Shown here: piece by piece, positions 8,501-17,742 of the stretch
How positions within the stretch are numbered: position 1 is the first letter of the stretch
Layout: each line of letters opens with the position of its first letter
Assembly: GCF_000719955.1 (NCBI RefSeq)
Contig: NZ_JOII01000006.1
Location: 310,001-374,000 of the forward strand
DNA from: Streptomyces albidoflavus
GTDB lineage: Bacteria > Actinomycetota > Actinomycetes > Streptomycetales > Streptomycetaceae
Reading direction: 5' to 3'
Length of the DNA stretch: 64,000 bases
Program-made: the position numbers and the translations under genes
The notes under the pieces: model-generated
The model's input: the letters and a program-made list of their open reading frames with translations, nothing else
The model's database searches: none
What the model was told of the DNA's origin: nothing

Positions 8501-9048
8501 AGCGCCGGGTCCTCGTGGAACAGCGCTTCCTCGCCGGTGACCAGGCGGATCACCTCGGCCGCCTTGGCGGCGATCCGCGGGCCGCCGCGCAGGTCGCCGC
8601 CGAGCGTGACGAAGACGACGGTGGGGAAGCGGCGCCGGACCCGCTCGTCCGCGCAGACCGCCTTGGCCAGGGTGGTCTTCCCGAAGCCGCCCGCGCCCTG
8701 GAGCCCGGTGGTCAGCCCGACCGTGCCCGCGTTCCCCGCGAGGACGGCTTCGACGGCCCGTTCGGTCTCCTCCCGGTCGACCAGCCAGGCCGGGGGCGGC
8801 GGGACGACGCTGGGCGGGGGAGCGGGGCGCACGGAGGCCGCCTCGCGCCGCCGGTCGAGGGCGAGCAGCGCCCCCGTCAGCACCAGCATGACGGCGAGGG
8901 AGGCCCACGGGTGGCGCCGCAGCACGTCCAGCACCCCGGGCCAGCGTGCCGCCTCGGTCGCGGCGTTCCCGGCGAGCGAGGCGGCCAGCGGGATCGCCGC
9001 CGCCAGCACCACCGCGACCGCTCCTCCGACGACCTCCCGCGCCCGCAT
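5509..9048 (-). CDS. Membrane-anchored NB-ARC STAND ATPase with C-terminal WD40-like repeats, 1179 aa
   Basis: Bacterial NLR-like signalling ATPase. Two predicted membrane segments at about 7-26 and 47-66, a Pro-rich linker (77-88), then an NB-ARC module: P-loop GLQGAGGFGKTTLA (115-128), Walker B LLLVLDDVW (199-207), TTRIP sensor, GGWPLLLRL (GLPL-like) and a winged-helix HDVIRDYLRAEL. The rest holds many degenerate beta-propeller blades marked by LSPDGRTV, VSPDGEWVA, VSPDGTALYA and VAPDGSWVA. The first two helices would place the sensor at the membrane. No separate effector domain is seen. It is a single gene ending 24 bases before the GlnR array of glnII. Role unknown; defence, development and secondary-metabolism regulation are all seen in STAND families. 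Confidence 0.88.
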   Translation of the reverse strand: MRAREVVGGAVAVVLAAAIPLAASLAGNAATEAARWPGVLDVLRRHPWASLAVMLVLTGALLALDRRREAASVRPAPPPSVVPPPPAWLVDREETERAVEAVLAGNAGTVGLTTGLQGAGGFGKTTLAKAVCADERVRRRFPTVVFVTLGGDLRGGPRIAAKAAEVIRLVTGEEALFHEDPALAGAQLGRALDGLRGPLLLVLDDVWSEAQLAPFLVGGRHCVRLVTTRIPAALPDDASRVLVDRMTDDQARAVLTTGLDLTDAQVAALLGVTGGWPLLLRLVNRLLAAETATGLTTADAWAQTLALLRAAGPAGADLGSGAHPLGLDDPAEREKAVRATVEASVRLLSESAGERERLLELGVFAEDEVVPVELVCALWRESAGYEPVRSRALCRRLRDVALVGLTDSGGLVLHDVIRDYLRAELGAGRLTAAHGHLVAGVRPAPAPTPWWELGEGYLHDHLVRHLVEAGLTDEAEALVGDLRWVELRLRQRDASAPFNDARLVPTPAAARRASELSAVGHLLAPADGWAGRAAVLYSRLGGQRHWAEQAEERAALLPGPVLVNQGPPPDLSGSSVVRVLPTEGPAMGVGLSPDGRTVTTVDGLYVRQRDVDSGRVLWEREFVPLYTLQEESAQIGSNYALSADGRWFVHVRRGRALVWEVATENERVAPCPPDALVSVAVSPDGEWVACCFEDEVAVCPVEGVGDPDRAPRRAGRPEGWVRCLAVSSGGAVTMVHVGSDLVLHDWRATGADGTPTVLGARDVRLAEAAGNFLAYAVGGEVRLRDLLTGAEDDRPCDPSAHGLAVSPDGTALYARLASAGHGWREIRADDAPAAFHNGEGQTVRVAVDGGGRMARTVRSGVVVSDPGREPGEAAPRELTRVHAVELAGGTVLVVWTPWRCDCWVPGAGAAGRDRDFGVATPMAVEDLPLHWQQPVAQVGLVRPGAAAALPLVEFGSPFGSVTWTDDGTLFALAYDDVVEVRETATGDVVFGGRAETLPSDAALLAVAPDGSWVASVRRRTVSSAERHFGDLVVGVLYRDGRTRTLRTPARETRPNAYERATCTAALPDADRLLVGWSDTLVLHDLTTGSALATRRVLDPADLAVSPDGTWCCMVTSGGLTEILALPGLTLLARLRTPSAFTACSLTPAPDGFLVHADSDRGVHTYLFRPGPSAPHRPEG

Positions 9049-9145
9049 CGCCGTTCCCCCCAACCACGTTGCCCGCCCCGCGTGTCGGGGCGAGCGTAAC
9101 CGGACACGCACGGCCCGGGACCGCCCCGCCGGGCACACTGGCCCC

Positions 9146-10063
9146 ATGAGCGCAGACAACAGCCCCACGCCCCCCGCCAGGACCAGGGTCGCCCTGCTCG
9201 GCACCGGCCCCTGGGCGCGGTCCACGCACGCCCCCGCGATCGCCGCGCACCCCGGTGCCGAACTCGCCGGCGTCTGGGGCCGCCGCGCCGAGGCCGCGGC
9301 CGAGCTGGCGGGGGAGTACGACGTGCCCGCGTACACCGGGGAGGACGGGCTCGGGGAACTCCTCGCCGAGGCCGACGCGGTGGCGATCGCGCTGCCGCCG
9401 GACGTGCAGGCGCCCCTCGCGGTCCGGGCCGCCGAGGCCGGGTGCCACCTGCTCCTCGACAAGCCGGTGGCCACCACGCCCGCGGCGGCCCACGAGGTGG
9501 CGGCGGCGGCCGGGGCGGCGCGGGTGGCCTCGGTGGTCTTCTGCACGCTGCGGTTCGCCCCGCCCACCGCGGCCTGGATCGCCGAACAGGCCGGGCGCGG
9601 CGGCTGGTTCACCGCCCGCGCCCAGTGGCTCGCGCCGCTCTTCGTGCCGGGCTCCACCCACGAGTACGCCTCGCCCTGGCGCAAGGAGAAGGGCGCCCTG
9701 TGGGACGTGGGCCCGCACGCCCTGTCCGTGCTGATCCCGGTCCTCGGCGACGTCACTGCCGTCACCGCCGCCACCGGCCCGAACGGCACCGCCCACCTCG
9801 TCCTGCGCCACGCCTCGGGCGCCTCCTCCACCGCCACCCTCGGCCTGGGCGCCCCGCCCGCCGCCGGCGGCGTCGAGATCGCCCTGTACGGCGAGCACGG
9901 CACCGCCGAACCCCCGCGCTGGGGCGAGTCGGTGACCGCCTACGGCGCGGCCCTCGACGCCCTGCTGGAAGCGGCCCGCACCGGCCGCCCGCACCCCTGC
10001 GACGCCGCCTTCGGCGCCCGCCTCACCGAGATCCTCGCCGAGGCGCAGGCCCAGCTCGGCTGA
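9146..10063 (+). CDS. Gfo/Idh/MocA family oxidoreductase, 305 aa
   Basis: NAD(P)-dependent dehydrogenase of unknown sugar-like substrate. The N-terminal Rossmann motif LLGTGPWARSTHAP begins near residue 18, the conserved catalytic-lysine motif appears as LDKPVATTP near 102-110, and the C-terminal half contains the substrate domain element DVGPHALSVLIPVLG. ATG 9146 is in the divergent gap with the STAND gene (97 bases), so the two promoters may overlap. The end is convergent with the ArsC-like gene. Confidence 0.88.
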   Translation: MSADNSPTPPARTRVALLGTGPWARSTHAPAIAAHPGAELAGVWGRRAEAAAELAGEYDVPAYTGEDGLGELLAEADAVAIALPPDVQAPLAVRAAEAGCHLLLDKPVATTPAAAHEVAAAAGAARVASVVFCTLRFAPPTAAWIAEQAGRGGWFTARAQWLAPLFVPGSTHEYASPWRKEKGALWDVGPHALSVLIPVLGDVTAVTAATGPNGTAHLVLRHASGASSTATLGLGAPPAAGGVEIALYGEHGTAEPPRWGESVTAYGAALDALLEAARTGRPHPCDAAFGARLTEILAEAQAQLG

Positions 10064-10079
10064 GCGGGGCGGGACCCGG

Positions 10080-10454
10080 TCAGCCCGCGTCCCGCCCCCG
10101 CCCCAGCGCCTCGCGGACCGCCTCCTCGGTGCGGCCCACCACGGCCGAGCCGTCGTCGGCGGTGATCAGGGGCCGCTGGATGAGGCGAGGGTGGTCGGCG
10201 AGCGCGGTGACCCAGCGGTCCCGGGCGGCCTCCTCGCGCGGCCAGGAGCCGAGGCCCAGTTCCTTCGCCTCCGGCTCGCCGGTCCGGGTGATGTCCCAGG
10301 GCTCCAGGCCGAGCCGGTCCAGCACGGCACGGATCTCCGCCTCGGTGGGCACGTCCTCCAGGTACCTGCGCACGGTGTACGAGGCCCCTTCGGCGTCGAG
10401 CAGGGACAGGGCGCTGCGGCACTTCGAACAGGCCGGGTTGATCCAGATCTCCAT
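10080..10454 (-). CDS. ArsC/Spx-like thioredoxin-fold protein (arsenate reductase family), 124 aa
   Basis: Small thioredoxin-fold protein. The N-terminal NPACSKCRSAL places Cys at 9 and 12; Cys12 aligns poorly with the single catalytic Cys of plasmid ArsC but gives a CxxC as in Spx/YffB relatives. The late motif LIQRPLI is the family RP element. No ars operon genes (arsB, arsR) are adjacent, so arsenate reduction is possible but not shown; a general redox role is an equal alternative. The start ATG 10454 gives the typical MEIWINPACSKC N-terminus. Confidence 0.85.
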   Translation of the reverse strand: MEIWINPACSKCRSALSLLDAEGASYTVRRYLEDVPTEAEIRAVLDRLGLEPWDITRTGEPEAKELGLGSWPREEAARDRWVTALADHPRLIQRPLITADDGSAVVGRTEEAVREALGRGRDAG

Positions 10455-10563
10455 GGCCTCACGGTAGCCGCGCCGTCCCCTCCCAAACCTCCCGCACCCC
10501 CCGTCTGTTCGAATCCGGCCAACCTCCGCCGAAGCCCGTGGAACCCGTTCTGGCCAGGGCTGA

Positions 10564-10586
10564 TTGTCAGTCCCCCGCAGTAGAAT
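10564..10586 (+). promoter_or_regulatory. RecA-NDp (PafBC-type) DNA-damage promoter
   Basis: TTGTCAGTC (10564-10572), an 8-base spacer, then TAGAAT (10581-10586). The published actinobacterial RecA-NDp/PafBC motif is tTGTCRgtg-N8-TAnnnT, so both halves and the spacing match with one deviation. It lies 56 bases before the start of a small gene and faces it. It predicts LexA-independent induction by DNA damage. Confidence 0.75.
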
Positions 10587-10641
10587 TGACCCAGTGTTCG
10601 AGGGAAGCCGGGGGGTTTCCCGAACCGACAGGAGGATGCCC

Positions 10642-10947
10642 GTGGCCGTGCTCCACGCAACCGAACCCCTGCCGACCGTCGCGCCCGCCGACCCGCCCGG
10701 CCGGCAGCCGTCCGCCCCGCTCGCCAAGCGCCGGCTGCCGGCCGGACGGCCCCGCGAGTGGTACGTCCGGCACAACCGCCGCCTCAAGGCCATGCGCCTG
10801 GCCATCGCCCTGCTCGACGCGGGCGCCCACGGCCCGGGATTCGTCCACGACCGCACCATCCGGGCCGCCGCCGTGCGCCTGGGCATCCACCCGCCGTCCA
10901 CCGCCACCTGCCGGATGGTCCGGCAGCTCATGCACTACCCGCGCTGA
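10642..10947 (+). CDS. Small basic protein of unknown function, 101 aa, probably DNA-damage induced
   Basis: No family recognised. The first 35 residues are Pro/Ala rich and probably disordered; the conserved-looking part is Arg/His rich (REWYVRHNRRLKAMRLAIAL, then FVHDRTIRAAAVRLGIHPPS and CRMVRQLMHY), looks helical and may bind nucleic acid (inference). Start choice: AGGAGG at 10630-10635 directly abuts an ATG at 10636, which leaves no spacer; the in-frame GTG at 10642 has an ideal 6-base spacer and is preferred. It follows a RecA-NDp promoter and ends at a shared terminator with the aldehyde dehydrogenase. Confidence 0.8.
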   Translation: MAVLHATEPLPTVAPADPPGRQPSAPLAKRRLPAGRPREWYVRHNRRLKAMRLAIALLDAGAHGPGFVHDRTIRAAAVRLGIHPPSTATCRMVRQLMHYPR

Positions 10948-10960
10948 CGCGGACGCGACG

Positions 10961-10994
10961 GGGCCCGGCGCGGGAGACTCCCCGCGCCGGGCCC
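10961..10994. terminator. Bidirectional hairpin terminator
   Basis: Perfect 14-base stem (10961-10974 with 10981-10994), 6-base loop, between the convergent small gene and the aldehyde dehydrogenase gene. Confidence 0.75.
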
Positions 10995-11015
10995 CGGCCG
11001 TACGCCCGCCCCGCG

Positions 11016-12392
11016 TCAGCGGCGCTTGACGCGCACCAGCTTCTTGTTGACGAACTCCTCCATGCCGTACTTGCCCAGCTCCCGGCCGATGCCCGAGCGC
11101 TTCACGCCGCCGAAGGGCAGTTCGGCGGCGCTCCCCTCGGCCTGGTTGATGTAGACCATGCCGGTGTCCAGCCGGGAGGCGATCTCCAGCGCCCGGTCCT
11201 CGTCGGCGCACTGGATGGCCGCGCCGAGACCGTAGGGCGTGTTGTTGGCCAGCTCCACCGCCTCGTCCTCCGAGGAGACCCGGTAGATGACCGCGGCCGG
11301 GCCGAACAGCTCCTCCTCGAAGGCGCGCATCCCCGGCTCCACACCGGTCAGCACGGTCGGCTCGTACCAGGCGCCCTCCCGGTCGATGCGGCGGCCTCCG
11401 GCCAGCACCGTGGCGCCCTTGGCGACCGCGTCCTCGATCTGCGCGGCGAGCGTCTCGACGGCGCCCGCCGAGGAGAGCGGGCCCATGAAGGTCGACGGGT
11501 CCGAGGGGTCACCCGGCACCACCGTGCCGACCGCCGCGGTGAACTTGTCGACGAAGGCGTCGTAGTGCTCGTCCAGGACGATGATGCGCTTGGCCGCGTT
11601 GCACGCCTGCCCGGCGTTGCCGAACCGGCCCGTCACCGCGTACTTGACCGTCTTGTCCAGGTCCTCCGGCTGGAGCACCAGGAACGGGTCCGAGCCGCCC
11701 AGCTCCAGCACCACCTTCTTCAGGTGCCGCCCCGCCTGCTCCGCGACGGCCGACCCGGCCCGCTCCGAGCCGGTCAGCGAGACGCCCTGGACGCGCGGGT
11801 CCGCGATGATGGTGGAGACCTGCTCGTTGGTGGCGAAGAGGTTGACGTAGGTGCCGTCGGGCGCGCCCGCCTCCGCGAAGATCCGCTCCATCGCCAGCGC
11901 CGACTCGGGACACTGCGGGGCGTGCTTCAGCAGGATGGTGTTGCCGAGCATCAGGTTGGGCGCCGCGAACCGCGCCACCTGGTAGTAGGGGAAGTTCCAC
12001 GGCATGATCCCGAGCAGCGCGCCGATGCCCTCCTTGCGGACCACCGCGCTGCCGCCGCCGGCCACCTCCAGCTCCTCGTCCACCAGGAACTTGGGGCCGT
12101 TGGCGGCGTAGTAGCGGTAGATGGAGACGACGATGTCGATCTCGCCGCGGGCCTGGGCGACCGGCTTGCCCATCTCCCGGGTGATGATCGCCGCCAGCTC
12201 GTCCTTGCGCTCCGCGTACAGCTCCGCGACCCGGTTCAGCAGCGCCACCCGGTCCTCCTGGCCGCTGGCCCGCCAGCCGCCGAACGCCTGGTGGGCGCGG
12301 TCCACCGCTGCCTGGATCTCGGCGTCGGTGGCCTCGGGGAACTCCCGCTCGGTCTTGCCCGTCGCGGGGTTGACGATCTTGTACGTGGTCAT
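11016..12392 (-). CDS. gabD: NAD(P)-dependent aldehyde dehydrogenase, succinate-semialdehyde dehydrogenase type, 458 aa
   Basis: Oxidises an aldehyde to its acid using NAD(P). The catalytic Glu is E230 (VLELGG) and the nucleophile Cys is C264 (GNAGQACNAAKR); PWNFP at 131-135 lies in the cofactor domain. The short length (458 aa) and motif context fit the GabD/NAD-dependent succinate-semialdehyde subgroup, but substrate is inferred from family only and no gabT is adjacent. It is flanked by hairpins on both sides, so it is monocistronic. Confidence 0.88.
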   Translation of the reverse strand: MTTYKIVNPATGKTEREFPEATDAEIQAAVDRAHQAFGGWRASGQEDRVALLNRVAELYAERKDELAAIITREMGKPVAQARGEIDIVVSIYRYYAANGPKFLVDEELEVAGGGSAVVRKEGIGALLGIMPWNFPYYQVARFAAPNLMLGNTILLKHAPQCPESALAMERIFAEAGAPDGTYVNLFATNEQVSTIIADPRVQGVSLTGSERAGSAVAEQAGRHLKKVVLELGGSDPFLVLQPEDLDKTVKYAVTGRFGNAGQACNAAKRIIVLDEHYDAFVDKFTAAVGTVVPGDPSDPSTFMGPLSSAGAVETLAAQIEDAVAKGATVLAGGRRIDREGAWYEPTVLTGVEPGMRAFEEELFGPAAVIYRVSSEDEAVELANNTPYGLGAAIQCADEDRALEIASRLDTGMVYINQAEGSAAELPFGGVKRSGIGRELGKYGMEEFVNKKLVRVKRR

Positions 12393-12460
12393 GCGGTCTC
12401 CCAATCTGAGGCGGCCCGCGCGTACGCGGGCGGTGCTGCCCGGTCCCGGTCGTCCGGCAC

Positions 12461-12500
12461 GCGGCCCGGCCCCCGCCACAGGGGCGGGGAACCGGGCCGC
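12461..12500 (-). terminator. Hairpin terminator after the mutA-mutB-meaB operon
   Basis: GC-rich stem formed by 12461-12477 and about 12482-12500, with a short loop and two unpaired bases, 55 bases downstream of the meaB stop. It also separates this operon from the aldehyde dehydrogenase gene transcribed the same way. Confidence 0.65.
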
Positions 12501-12554
12501 GCGGAAGTCACTCCGCCACCGTCTCACCCGAAGGCGGCCGGGCGAAGAAGGCCG

Positions 12555-13565
12555 TCACCCGTCGGGGTGTGCCCCCGGGCCGTTCCGCCCGAACGCGGCG
12601 AGGACCGACTCCGCGGCCAGCGTCGCCGTCAGCTCCCCGGCCCGGACCCGGGCCTCCAGTTCCGGTGCCACCTCGCGTACCCGCGGATCGGCGTGCAAAC
12701 GGTCGAGGAGTGTGTCGTGCACCATGGCCCAGACCCACTCGACCTGCTGGTCACGGCGTTTCGCGGCGAGCCGCCCGGTGGAGTCCAGCAGCGTGCGGTG
12801 CTGCTCCAGCCGCTCCCAGACCGTCTCCAGGCCGGAGCCCTCGCGCGCCGAGCAGTGCAGCACCGGCGGCGTCCACGCGGCGTCCGCCGGGTGCATCAGC
12901 CTCAGCGCCCCCGCCAGTTCCCGCGCCGCCGACCGGGCGTCCCGCTCGTGCGGGCCGTCGGCCTTGTTGACCGCGATCACGTCGGCCAGCTCCAGCACGC
13001 CCTTCTTGATGCCCTGGAGCTGGTCACCGGTGCGGGCCAGGGTCAGCAGCAGGAAGGTGTCGACCATCTGCGCGACCGCCGTCTCCGACTGGCCCACGCC
13101 GACCGTCTCCACCAGCACCACGTCGTACCCGGCGGCCTCCATCACCACCATCGACTCCCGGGTCGCCTTCGCCACCCCGCCGAGCGTCCCCGCCGAGGGC
13201 GAGGGCCGCACGAAGGCCGCCGGGTCGACCGCCAGCCGCTCCATCCGGGTCTTGTCGCCCAGGATGGAGCCGCCGGTACGTCCCGAGGACGGGTCGACGG
13301 CGAGCACCGCCACCCGGTGCCCGAGCCCCGTCAGCAGCGTGCCGAAGGCGTCGATGAAGGTGGACTTGCCGACCCCGGGCACCCCGCTGATGCCGATCCG
13401 GCGGGCCCGCCCGGAGTGCGGCAGCAGCTCGGTCAGCAACCGCTGGGCCGCCACCCGGTGGGCGGGCCGGGTCGACTCCACCAGGGTGATGGCGCGGGCG
13501 ATCTGCGCGCGCCGCCCGTCGAGCACGCCCTTCACATAGCTGTCGAGATCGATCGTCGCCGCCAT
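12555..13565 (-). CDS. meaB: Methylmalonyl-CoA mutase-associated G3E GTPase MeaB (ArgK family), 336 aa
   Basis: GTPase chaperone that gates adenosylcobalamin loading and protects methylmalonyl-CoA mutase. The P-loop GVPGVGKST is at 61-69, and AVNKADG is the guanine-specificity motif. The length matches the family. It begins 11 bases after the mutB stop, completing mutA-mutB-meaB, the standard arrangement. Older annotations call it lysine/arginine/ornithine transport kinase (ArgK); operon context makes the MeaB function far more likely. Confidence 0.95.
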   Translation of the reverse strand: MAATIDLDSYVKGVLDGRRAQIARAITLVESTRPAHRVAAQRLLTELLPHSGRARRIGISGVPGVGKSTFIDAFGTLLTGLGHRVAVLAVDPSSGRTGGSILGDKTRMERLAVDPAAFVRPSPSAGTLGGVAKATRESMVVMEAAGYDVVLVETVGVGQSETAVAQMVDTFLLLTLARTGDQLQGIKKGVLELADVIAVNKADGPHERDARSAARELAGALRLMHPADAAWTPPVLHCSAREGSGLETVWERLEQHRTLLDSTGRLAAKRRDQQVEWVWAMVHDTLLDRLHADPRVREVAPELEARVRAGELTATLAAESVLAAFGRNGPGAHPDG

Positions 13566-13576
13566 CCGTCAGCGGC

Positions 13577-15787
13577 TCACAGCTCGTGGCCGAGCGACGC
13601 GGCAAGCCGCTCGACCAGGTCGTACGCCGCGTCCGGGATGACCGTGCCGGGCGGGAAGACCGCCGTGGCGCCCGCCTCGTGCAGCGCCTCGACGTCCTGC
13701 GGCGGGATGACGCCGCCGACCACGATCATGATGTCGTCCCGGCCCTCGGCGGCGAGCTGCTCACGCAGCGCCGGGACGAGGGTGAGGTGACCGGCGGCCA
13801 GCGAGGAGACGCCGACCACGTGCACGTCGGCCTCCACCGCCTGCCGGGCGACCTCCTCCGGCGTCTGGAACAGCGGGCCGACGTCCACGTCGAAACCGAG
13901 GTCGGCGAAGGCCGTCGCGATGACCTTCTGCCCCCGGTCGTGGCCGTCCTGGCCCATCTTGGCGACGAGGATGCGGGGCCGGCGGCCCTCCTCCTCGTCG
14001 AACTTCTCCACCAGTGCGCGGGTCCGCTCCACCGAGGGCGACTCCCCAGCCTCGTTCCGGTACACCCCGGAGATCGTACGGATCTGCCCGGCGTGCCTGC
14101 CGTACACCTTCTCCAGCGCGTCGGAGATCTCGCCGACCGTCGCCTTGGCGCGGGCCGCGTCGACCGCCAGCGCCAGCAGGTTGCCCTCCAGGCCCTGGCC
14201 GGAGCCGCGCTCCGCCGAGGCGGTCAGCGCGCGCAGCGCGTCCTGGCAGGCCGCCTCGTCGCGCTCCTCGCGCAGCCGCCGCAACTTGGCGATCTGCTGG
14301 GTGCGGACCGAGGAGTTGTCGACCTTCAGCACGTCGATCTGCTCGTCGCTGTCCACCCGGTACTTGTTGACGCCGATCACCGGCTGGCGCCCCGAGTCGA
14401 TCCGCGCCTGGGTACGCGCCGCCGCCTCCTCGACGCGCAGCTTCGGGATGCCCGCGTCGATGGCCTGGGCCATGCCGCCGGCCGCCTCGACCTCCTCGAT
14501 GTGCTGCCAGGCCCGCCGCGCCAGGTCGTAGGTGAGCTTCTCGACGTACGCGCTGCCGCCCCACGGGTCGATCGACCGCGTGGTCCCCGACTCCTGCTGG
14601 AGCAGCAGCTGGGTGTTGCGGGCGATCCGCGCCGAGAAGTCGGTGGGCAGCGCCAGCGCCTCGTCCAGGGCGTTGGTGTGCAGCGACTGGGTGTGGCCCT
14701 GGGTGGCGGCCATCGCCTCCACGCAGGTGCGGGTCACGTTGTTGAAGACGTCCTGGGCCGTCAGCGACCAGCCCGAGGTCTGCGAATGGGTGCGCAGCGA
14801 GAGCGACTTGGCGTTCTTCGGGTCGAACTGCTTCACCAGCTTCGCCCAGAGCAGGCGGGCCGCGCGGAGCTTGGCGACCTCCATGAAGAAGTTCATGCCG
14901 ATCGCCCAGAAGAACGACAGCCGGGGCGCGAACGCGTCCACGTCCAGCCCGGCCTTCTGCCCGGCCCGCAGGTACTCCACGCCGTCCGCCAGCGTGTACG
15001 CCAGCTCCAGGTCGGCCGTGGCCCCGGCCTCCTGGATGTGGTAGCCGGAGATGGAGATCGAGTTGTAGCGCGGCATCTTCTGCGAGGTGTACGCGAAGAT
15101 GTCGGAGATGATCCGCATCGAGGGCGACGGCGGATAGATGTAGGTGTTGCGGACCATGAACTCCTTGAGGATGTCGTTCTGGATGGTCCCCGCCAGCTTC
15201 TCGGGCGCCACCCCCTGCTCCTCGGCCGCCACGATGTACAGCGCCAGCACGGGCAGCACCGCGCCGTTCATCGTCATCGACACCGACATCCTGTCCAGCG
15301 GAATCCCGTCGAACAGCTGGCGCATGTCGTAGATGGAGTCGATCGCCACCCCCGCCATGCCGACGTCGCCGGTGACCCGCGGATGGTCGGAGTCGTACCC
15401 GCGGTGGGTCGGCAGGTCGAAGGCGACCGACAGGCCCTTCTGGCCCGCCGCCAGGTTCCGCCGGTAGAAGGCGTTGGACTCCTCGGCCGTCGAGAACCCG
15501 GCGTACTGCCGGATCGTCCACGGCTGGTTCACGTACATCGTCGGGTACGGGCCGCGCAGGTACGGCGCGATCCCCGGGTACGTGCCGAGGAAGTCCAGCC
15601 CCTCCACGTCCCGGCCGGTGTACAGCGGCTTCACGCCGATGCCCTCCGGCGTCTCCCAGCGCAGGTCGGCGACGTCGCTGCCGGACGCCTCCTTGACCGC
15701 GCTGCGCCACTGCTCCTCACCGGCCGCCGCGCCCGCCCCGGAGGCGAGGCCGACGGTGGAGAAGTCCGGGATCTCGGGCTGGGACAT
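13577..15787 (-). CDS. mutB: Methylmalonyl-CoA mutase large (catalytic) subunit, 736 aa
   Basis: Adenosylcobalamin-dependent interconversion of (R)-methylmalonyl-CoA and succinyl-CoA, linking propionate/branched-chain metabolism and polyketide extender supply to the TCA cycle. TIM-barrel domain in the N-terminal part ([29 protein letters not shown]), and the C-terminal B12-binding domain with the DxHxxG motif DGHDRG (axial His at residue 616). Its ATG overlaps the mutA TGA (ATGA), so it is translationally coupled. The small subunit next door lacks the His motif, as expected. Confidence 0.97.
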   Translation of the reverse strand: MSQPEIPDFSTVGLASGAGAAAGEEQWRSAVKEASGSDVADLRWETPEGIGVKPLYTGRDVEGLDFLGTYPGIAPYLRGPYPTMYVNQPWTIRQYAGFSTAEESNAFYRRNLAAGQKGLSVAFDLPTHRGYDSDHPRVTGDVGMAGVAIDSIYDMRQLFDGIPLDRMSVSMTMNGAVLPVLALYIVAAEEQGVAPEKLAGTIQNDILKEFMVRNTYIYPPSPSMRIISDIFAYTSQKMPRYNSISISGYHIQEAGATADLELAYTLADGVEYLRAGQKAGLDVDAFAPRLSFFWAIGMNFFMEVAKLRAARLLWAKLVKQFDPKNAKSLSLRTHSQTSGWSLTAQDVFNNVTRTCVEAMAATQGHTQSLHTNALDEALALPTDFSARIARNTQLLLQQESGTTRSIDPWGGSAYVEKLTYDLARRAWQHIEEVEAAGGMAQAIDAGIPKLRVEEAAARTQARIDSGRQPVIGVNKYRVDSDEQIDVLKVDNSSVRTQQIAKLRRLREERDEAACQDALRALTASAERGSGQGLEGNLLALAVDAARAKATVGEISDALEKVYGRHAGQIRTISGVYRNEAGESPSVERTRALVEKFDEEEGRRPRILVAKMGQDGHDRGQKVIATAFADLGFDVDVGPLFQTPEEVARQAVEADVHVVGVSSLAAGHLTLVPALREQLAAEGRDDIMIVVGGVIPPQDVEALHEAGATAVFPPGTVIPDAAYDLVERLAASLGHEL

Positions 15788-17631
15788 CACGCCACCCCCA
15801 TGTGGTCGAGAAGAGAGGCGAGCAGGTCCACGGCGGCACACCCGGCGTAGACCTGCCGGTCGACGCCGCCGAACTCGCCCTTGCCCGCGAGGAGTACCTG
15901 CCCGGCACCGGCCGCCCTCAGTGCGGCGGCCACCGGTTCGGCCTCCTCGGCGTAGAGCGCGTCGCTGGAGCAGACGCAGGCCACGGCCGCGCCGCTCGCC
16001 GTGAACGCCTCCGCCACCGTCCCGGCGGTGACCGTCACCGGGTCGTGCACCGGCTCGATGCCGCCCGCCTGGAAGAGGTTGGCCGCGAAGGTCACCCGCG
16101 CGGTGTGCGCGGCGGCCGGACCCAGCGCCGCCAGGAACACCTTCGGCCGCGACCCGGTCGCCGCCAGGTGGGCGTCCGAGCGGGCCCGCAGCGCCTCGAA
16201 CGCCTCGTCACGCCGCACCCGGGGCAGGCCCCCGGCCGGCACGGCGGGCGCCGGGGCGCGCTCGGGCAGCTTCTCGGTGAGGTTCGGGAACTCGCTCACC
16301 CCGGTCACCGGCTCCTTGCGGCGCGCCAGCTTCGCGCTGCGCTCCGCCCAGGTCGCCGCCAGCCGCTCGCCGACCAGGCCCGCGCGCAGCGCCTTCGCCT
16401 GGCCGCCGGCCCGCTCGATCTCCTGGAAGAACGCCCAGGCCGCCTCGGCCACCTGGTCGGTCAGGGACTCCACGTAGTACGAGCCGCCCGCCGGGTCGGT
16501 GACCCGGGCCAGGTGCGACTCCTCGATGAGGATGGTGGAGGTGTTCCGCGCGATCCGCCGGGCGAACGCGTCGGGCACGCCCAGCTCCTGGTCGAAGGGG
16601 AGCACCGTCACCGCGTCGGCCCCGCCGACCCCCGCGCCCAGCGCCGCGACCGTGGTGCGCAGCATGTTCACCCACGGGTCCCGACGGGTCATCATCACCG
16701 GCGAGGTCACCGCGTGCTGGCGCTGCGCGCCCGCCTCCGGCACCCCGCACACCTCCGCGACCCGCGCCCAGACCCGGCGGGCCGCGCGCAACTTGGCGAT
16801 GGTGAGGAACTGGTCGGCGACGGCGGCGTACCGGAACTCGATCTGCCCGAACGCCTCGGCCAGGGTGAGCCCCGCGCCGGTCAGCTCGCGGACGTAGGCG
16901 AGCCCGGTGGCGAGCGAGGCACCCAGCTCCTGCGCGGCCGAGCCGCCCGCCTCGTGGAAGGGGAGCGCGTCGACGGTCAGCGCCCGGATGCCCGGGTGAC
17001 CGGCGACAGCCTTGCGGGCCAGCGCGACCGCGGTGGCGGTGTCCCCGGCGGTGCCGGTGCGCGCCTCGTACCCGAGCGGGTCGGCGCCGAAGGTGCCGCG
17101 CAGGGCGTCGGCGGCGACCCCGCGCTCCTCGGCGATCCGCAGCCAGGCGTCGGCCGCCTCGGCGGTCTCGGCGCCCGCGTCCAGGGCGACGGGTGCCAGG
17201 TCGAGGTAGACGCCCTCCAGCGCGCGGTCCAGCCCGGCGACGGGCAGGCCGCCCTCGCCGAGCGGCAGCCAGAGTGAGGTGACCCCGTTCTCCAGGTCGG
17301 CGAGGACCGCTTCGCGCAGGGCCTGAGCGTCGCTGCCGGTGTGCCGCTGGCGTACGTCCCAGCCGCCCGGGGTGTTGCCCTCGGCCCGCGCGCCCCGCAC
17401 GAAGGGGGCGAAGCCGGGCAGGCCCCGGTCGGGCACGGCGTCGGCCGTGTAGAGCGGGCGGGCGTGGAGCCCGTCGTCGAACGTCGTGGACAGCTCGTCC
17501 TCGGCCGCCGTCCCGCTGATGTCCTTGCCCGCTTTGCGCAGTACGCCCGACACCAGGCGCTGCCACTCGTCGTGGGTTGCATCAGGGAACTCGGCGGCCA
17601 GAGAGAGCCCGTCGTCAGGCAGGACCGTCAT
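15787..17631 (-). CDS. mutA: Methylmalonyl-CoA mutase small subunit, 614 aa
   Basis: Non-catalytic partner of MutB in the heterodimeric mutase. It shares the barrel and C-terminal fold of MutB, but the C-terminal region reads [10 protein letters not shown] where the catalytic subunit has DGHDRG, so the axial cobalt ligand is absent, which is normal for MutA. First gene of mutA-mutB-meaB. ATG 17631 begins [16 protein letters not shown], a good family start. The 160-base gap upstream to cobN holds the cobN terminator and presumably this operon's promoter. Confidence 0.96.
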   Translation of the reverse strand: MTVLPDDGLSLAAEFPDATHDEWQRLVSGVLRKAGKDISGTAAEDELSTTFDDGLHARPLYTADAVPDRGLPGFAPFVRGARAEGNTPGGWDVRQRHTGSDAQALREAVLADLENGVTSLWLPLGEGGLPVAGLDRALEGVYLDLAPVALDAGAETAEAADAWLRIAEERGVAADALRGTFGADPLGYEARTGTAGDTATAVALARKAVAGHPGIRALTVDALPFHEAGGSAAQELGASLATGLAYVRELTGAGLTLAEAFGQIEFRYAAVADQFLTIAKLRAARRVWARVAEVCGVPEAGAQRQHAVTSPVMMTRRDPWVNMLRTTVAALGAGVGGADAVTVLPFDQELGVPDAFARRIARNTSTILIEESHLARVTDPAGGSYYVESLTDQVAEAAWAFFQEIERAGGQAKALRAGLVGERLAATWAERSAKLARRKEPVTGVSEFPNLTEKLPERAPAPAVPAGGLPRVRRDEAFEALRARSDAHLAATGSRPKVFLAALGPAAAHTARVTFAANLFQAGGIEPVHDPVTVTAGTVAEAFTASGAAVACVCSSDALYAEEAEPVAAALRAAGAGQVLLAGKGEFGGVDRQVYAGCAAVDLLASLLDHMGVA

Positions 17632-17742
17632 GCTCAGATGCTAGGACAGCGCGGCAGGCGTGCAGCAGTACCCGCGCCTGTGACCTTGCCCTCTCCGCAA
17701 CGCTGCTGATCCGGTACAGGCAGTGACGTATCCGCACCGCGG

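Noticed and set aside
5470..9099. Long plus-strand frames opposite the STAND gene
   Set aside because: Compositional shadows of the minus-strand gene, which has clear domains.
10505..10520. T-loop-like GTTCGAATCC suggesting a tRNA
   Set aside because: No anticodon or acceptor stems can be formed around it, and no CCA end. Chance match.
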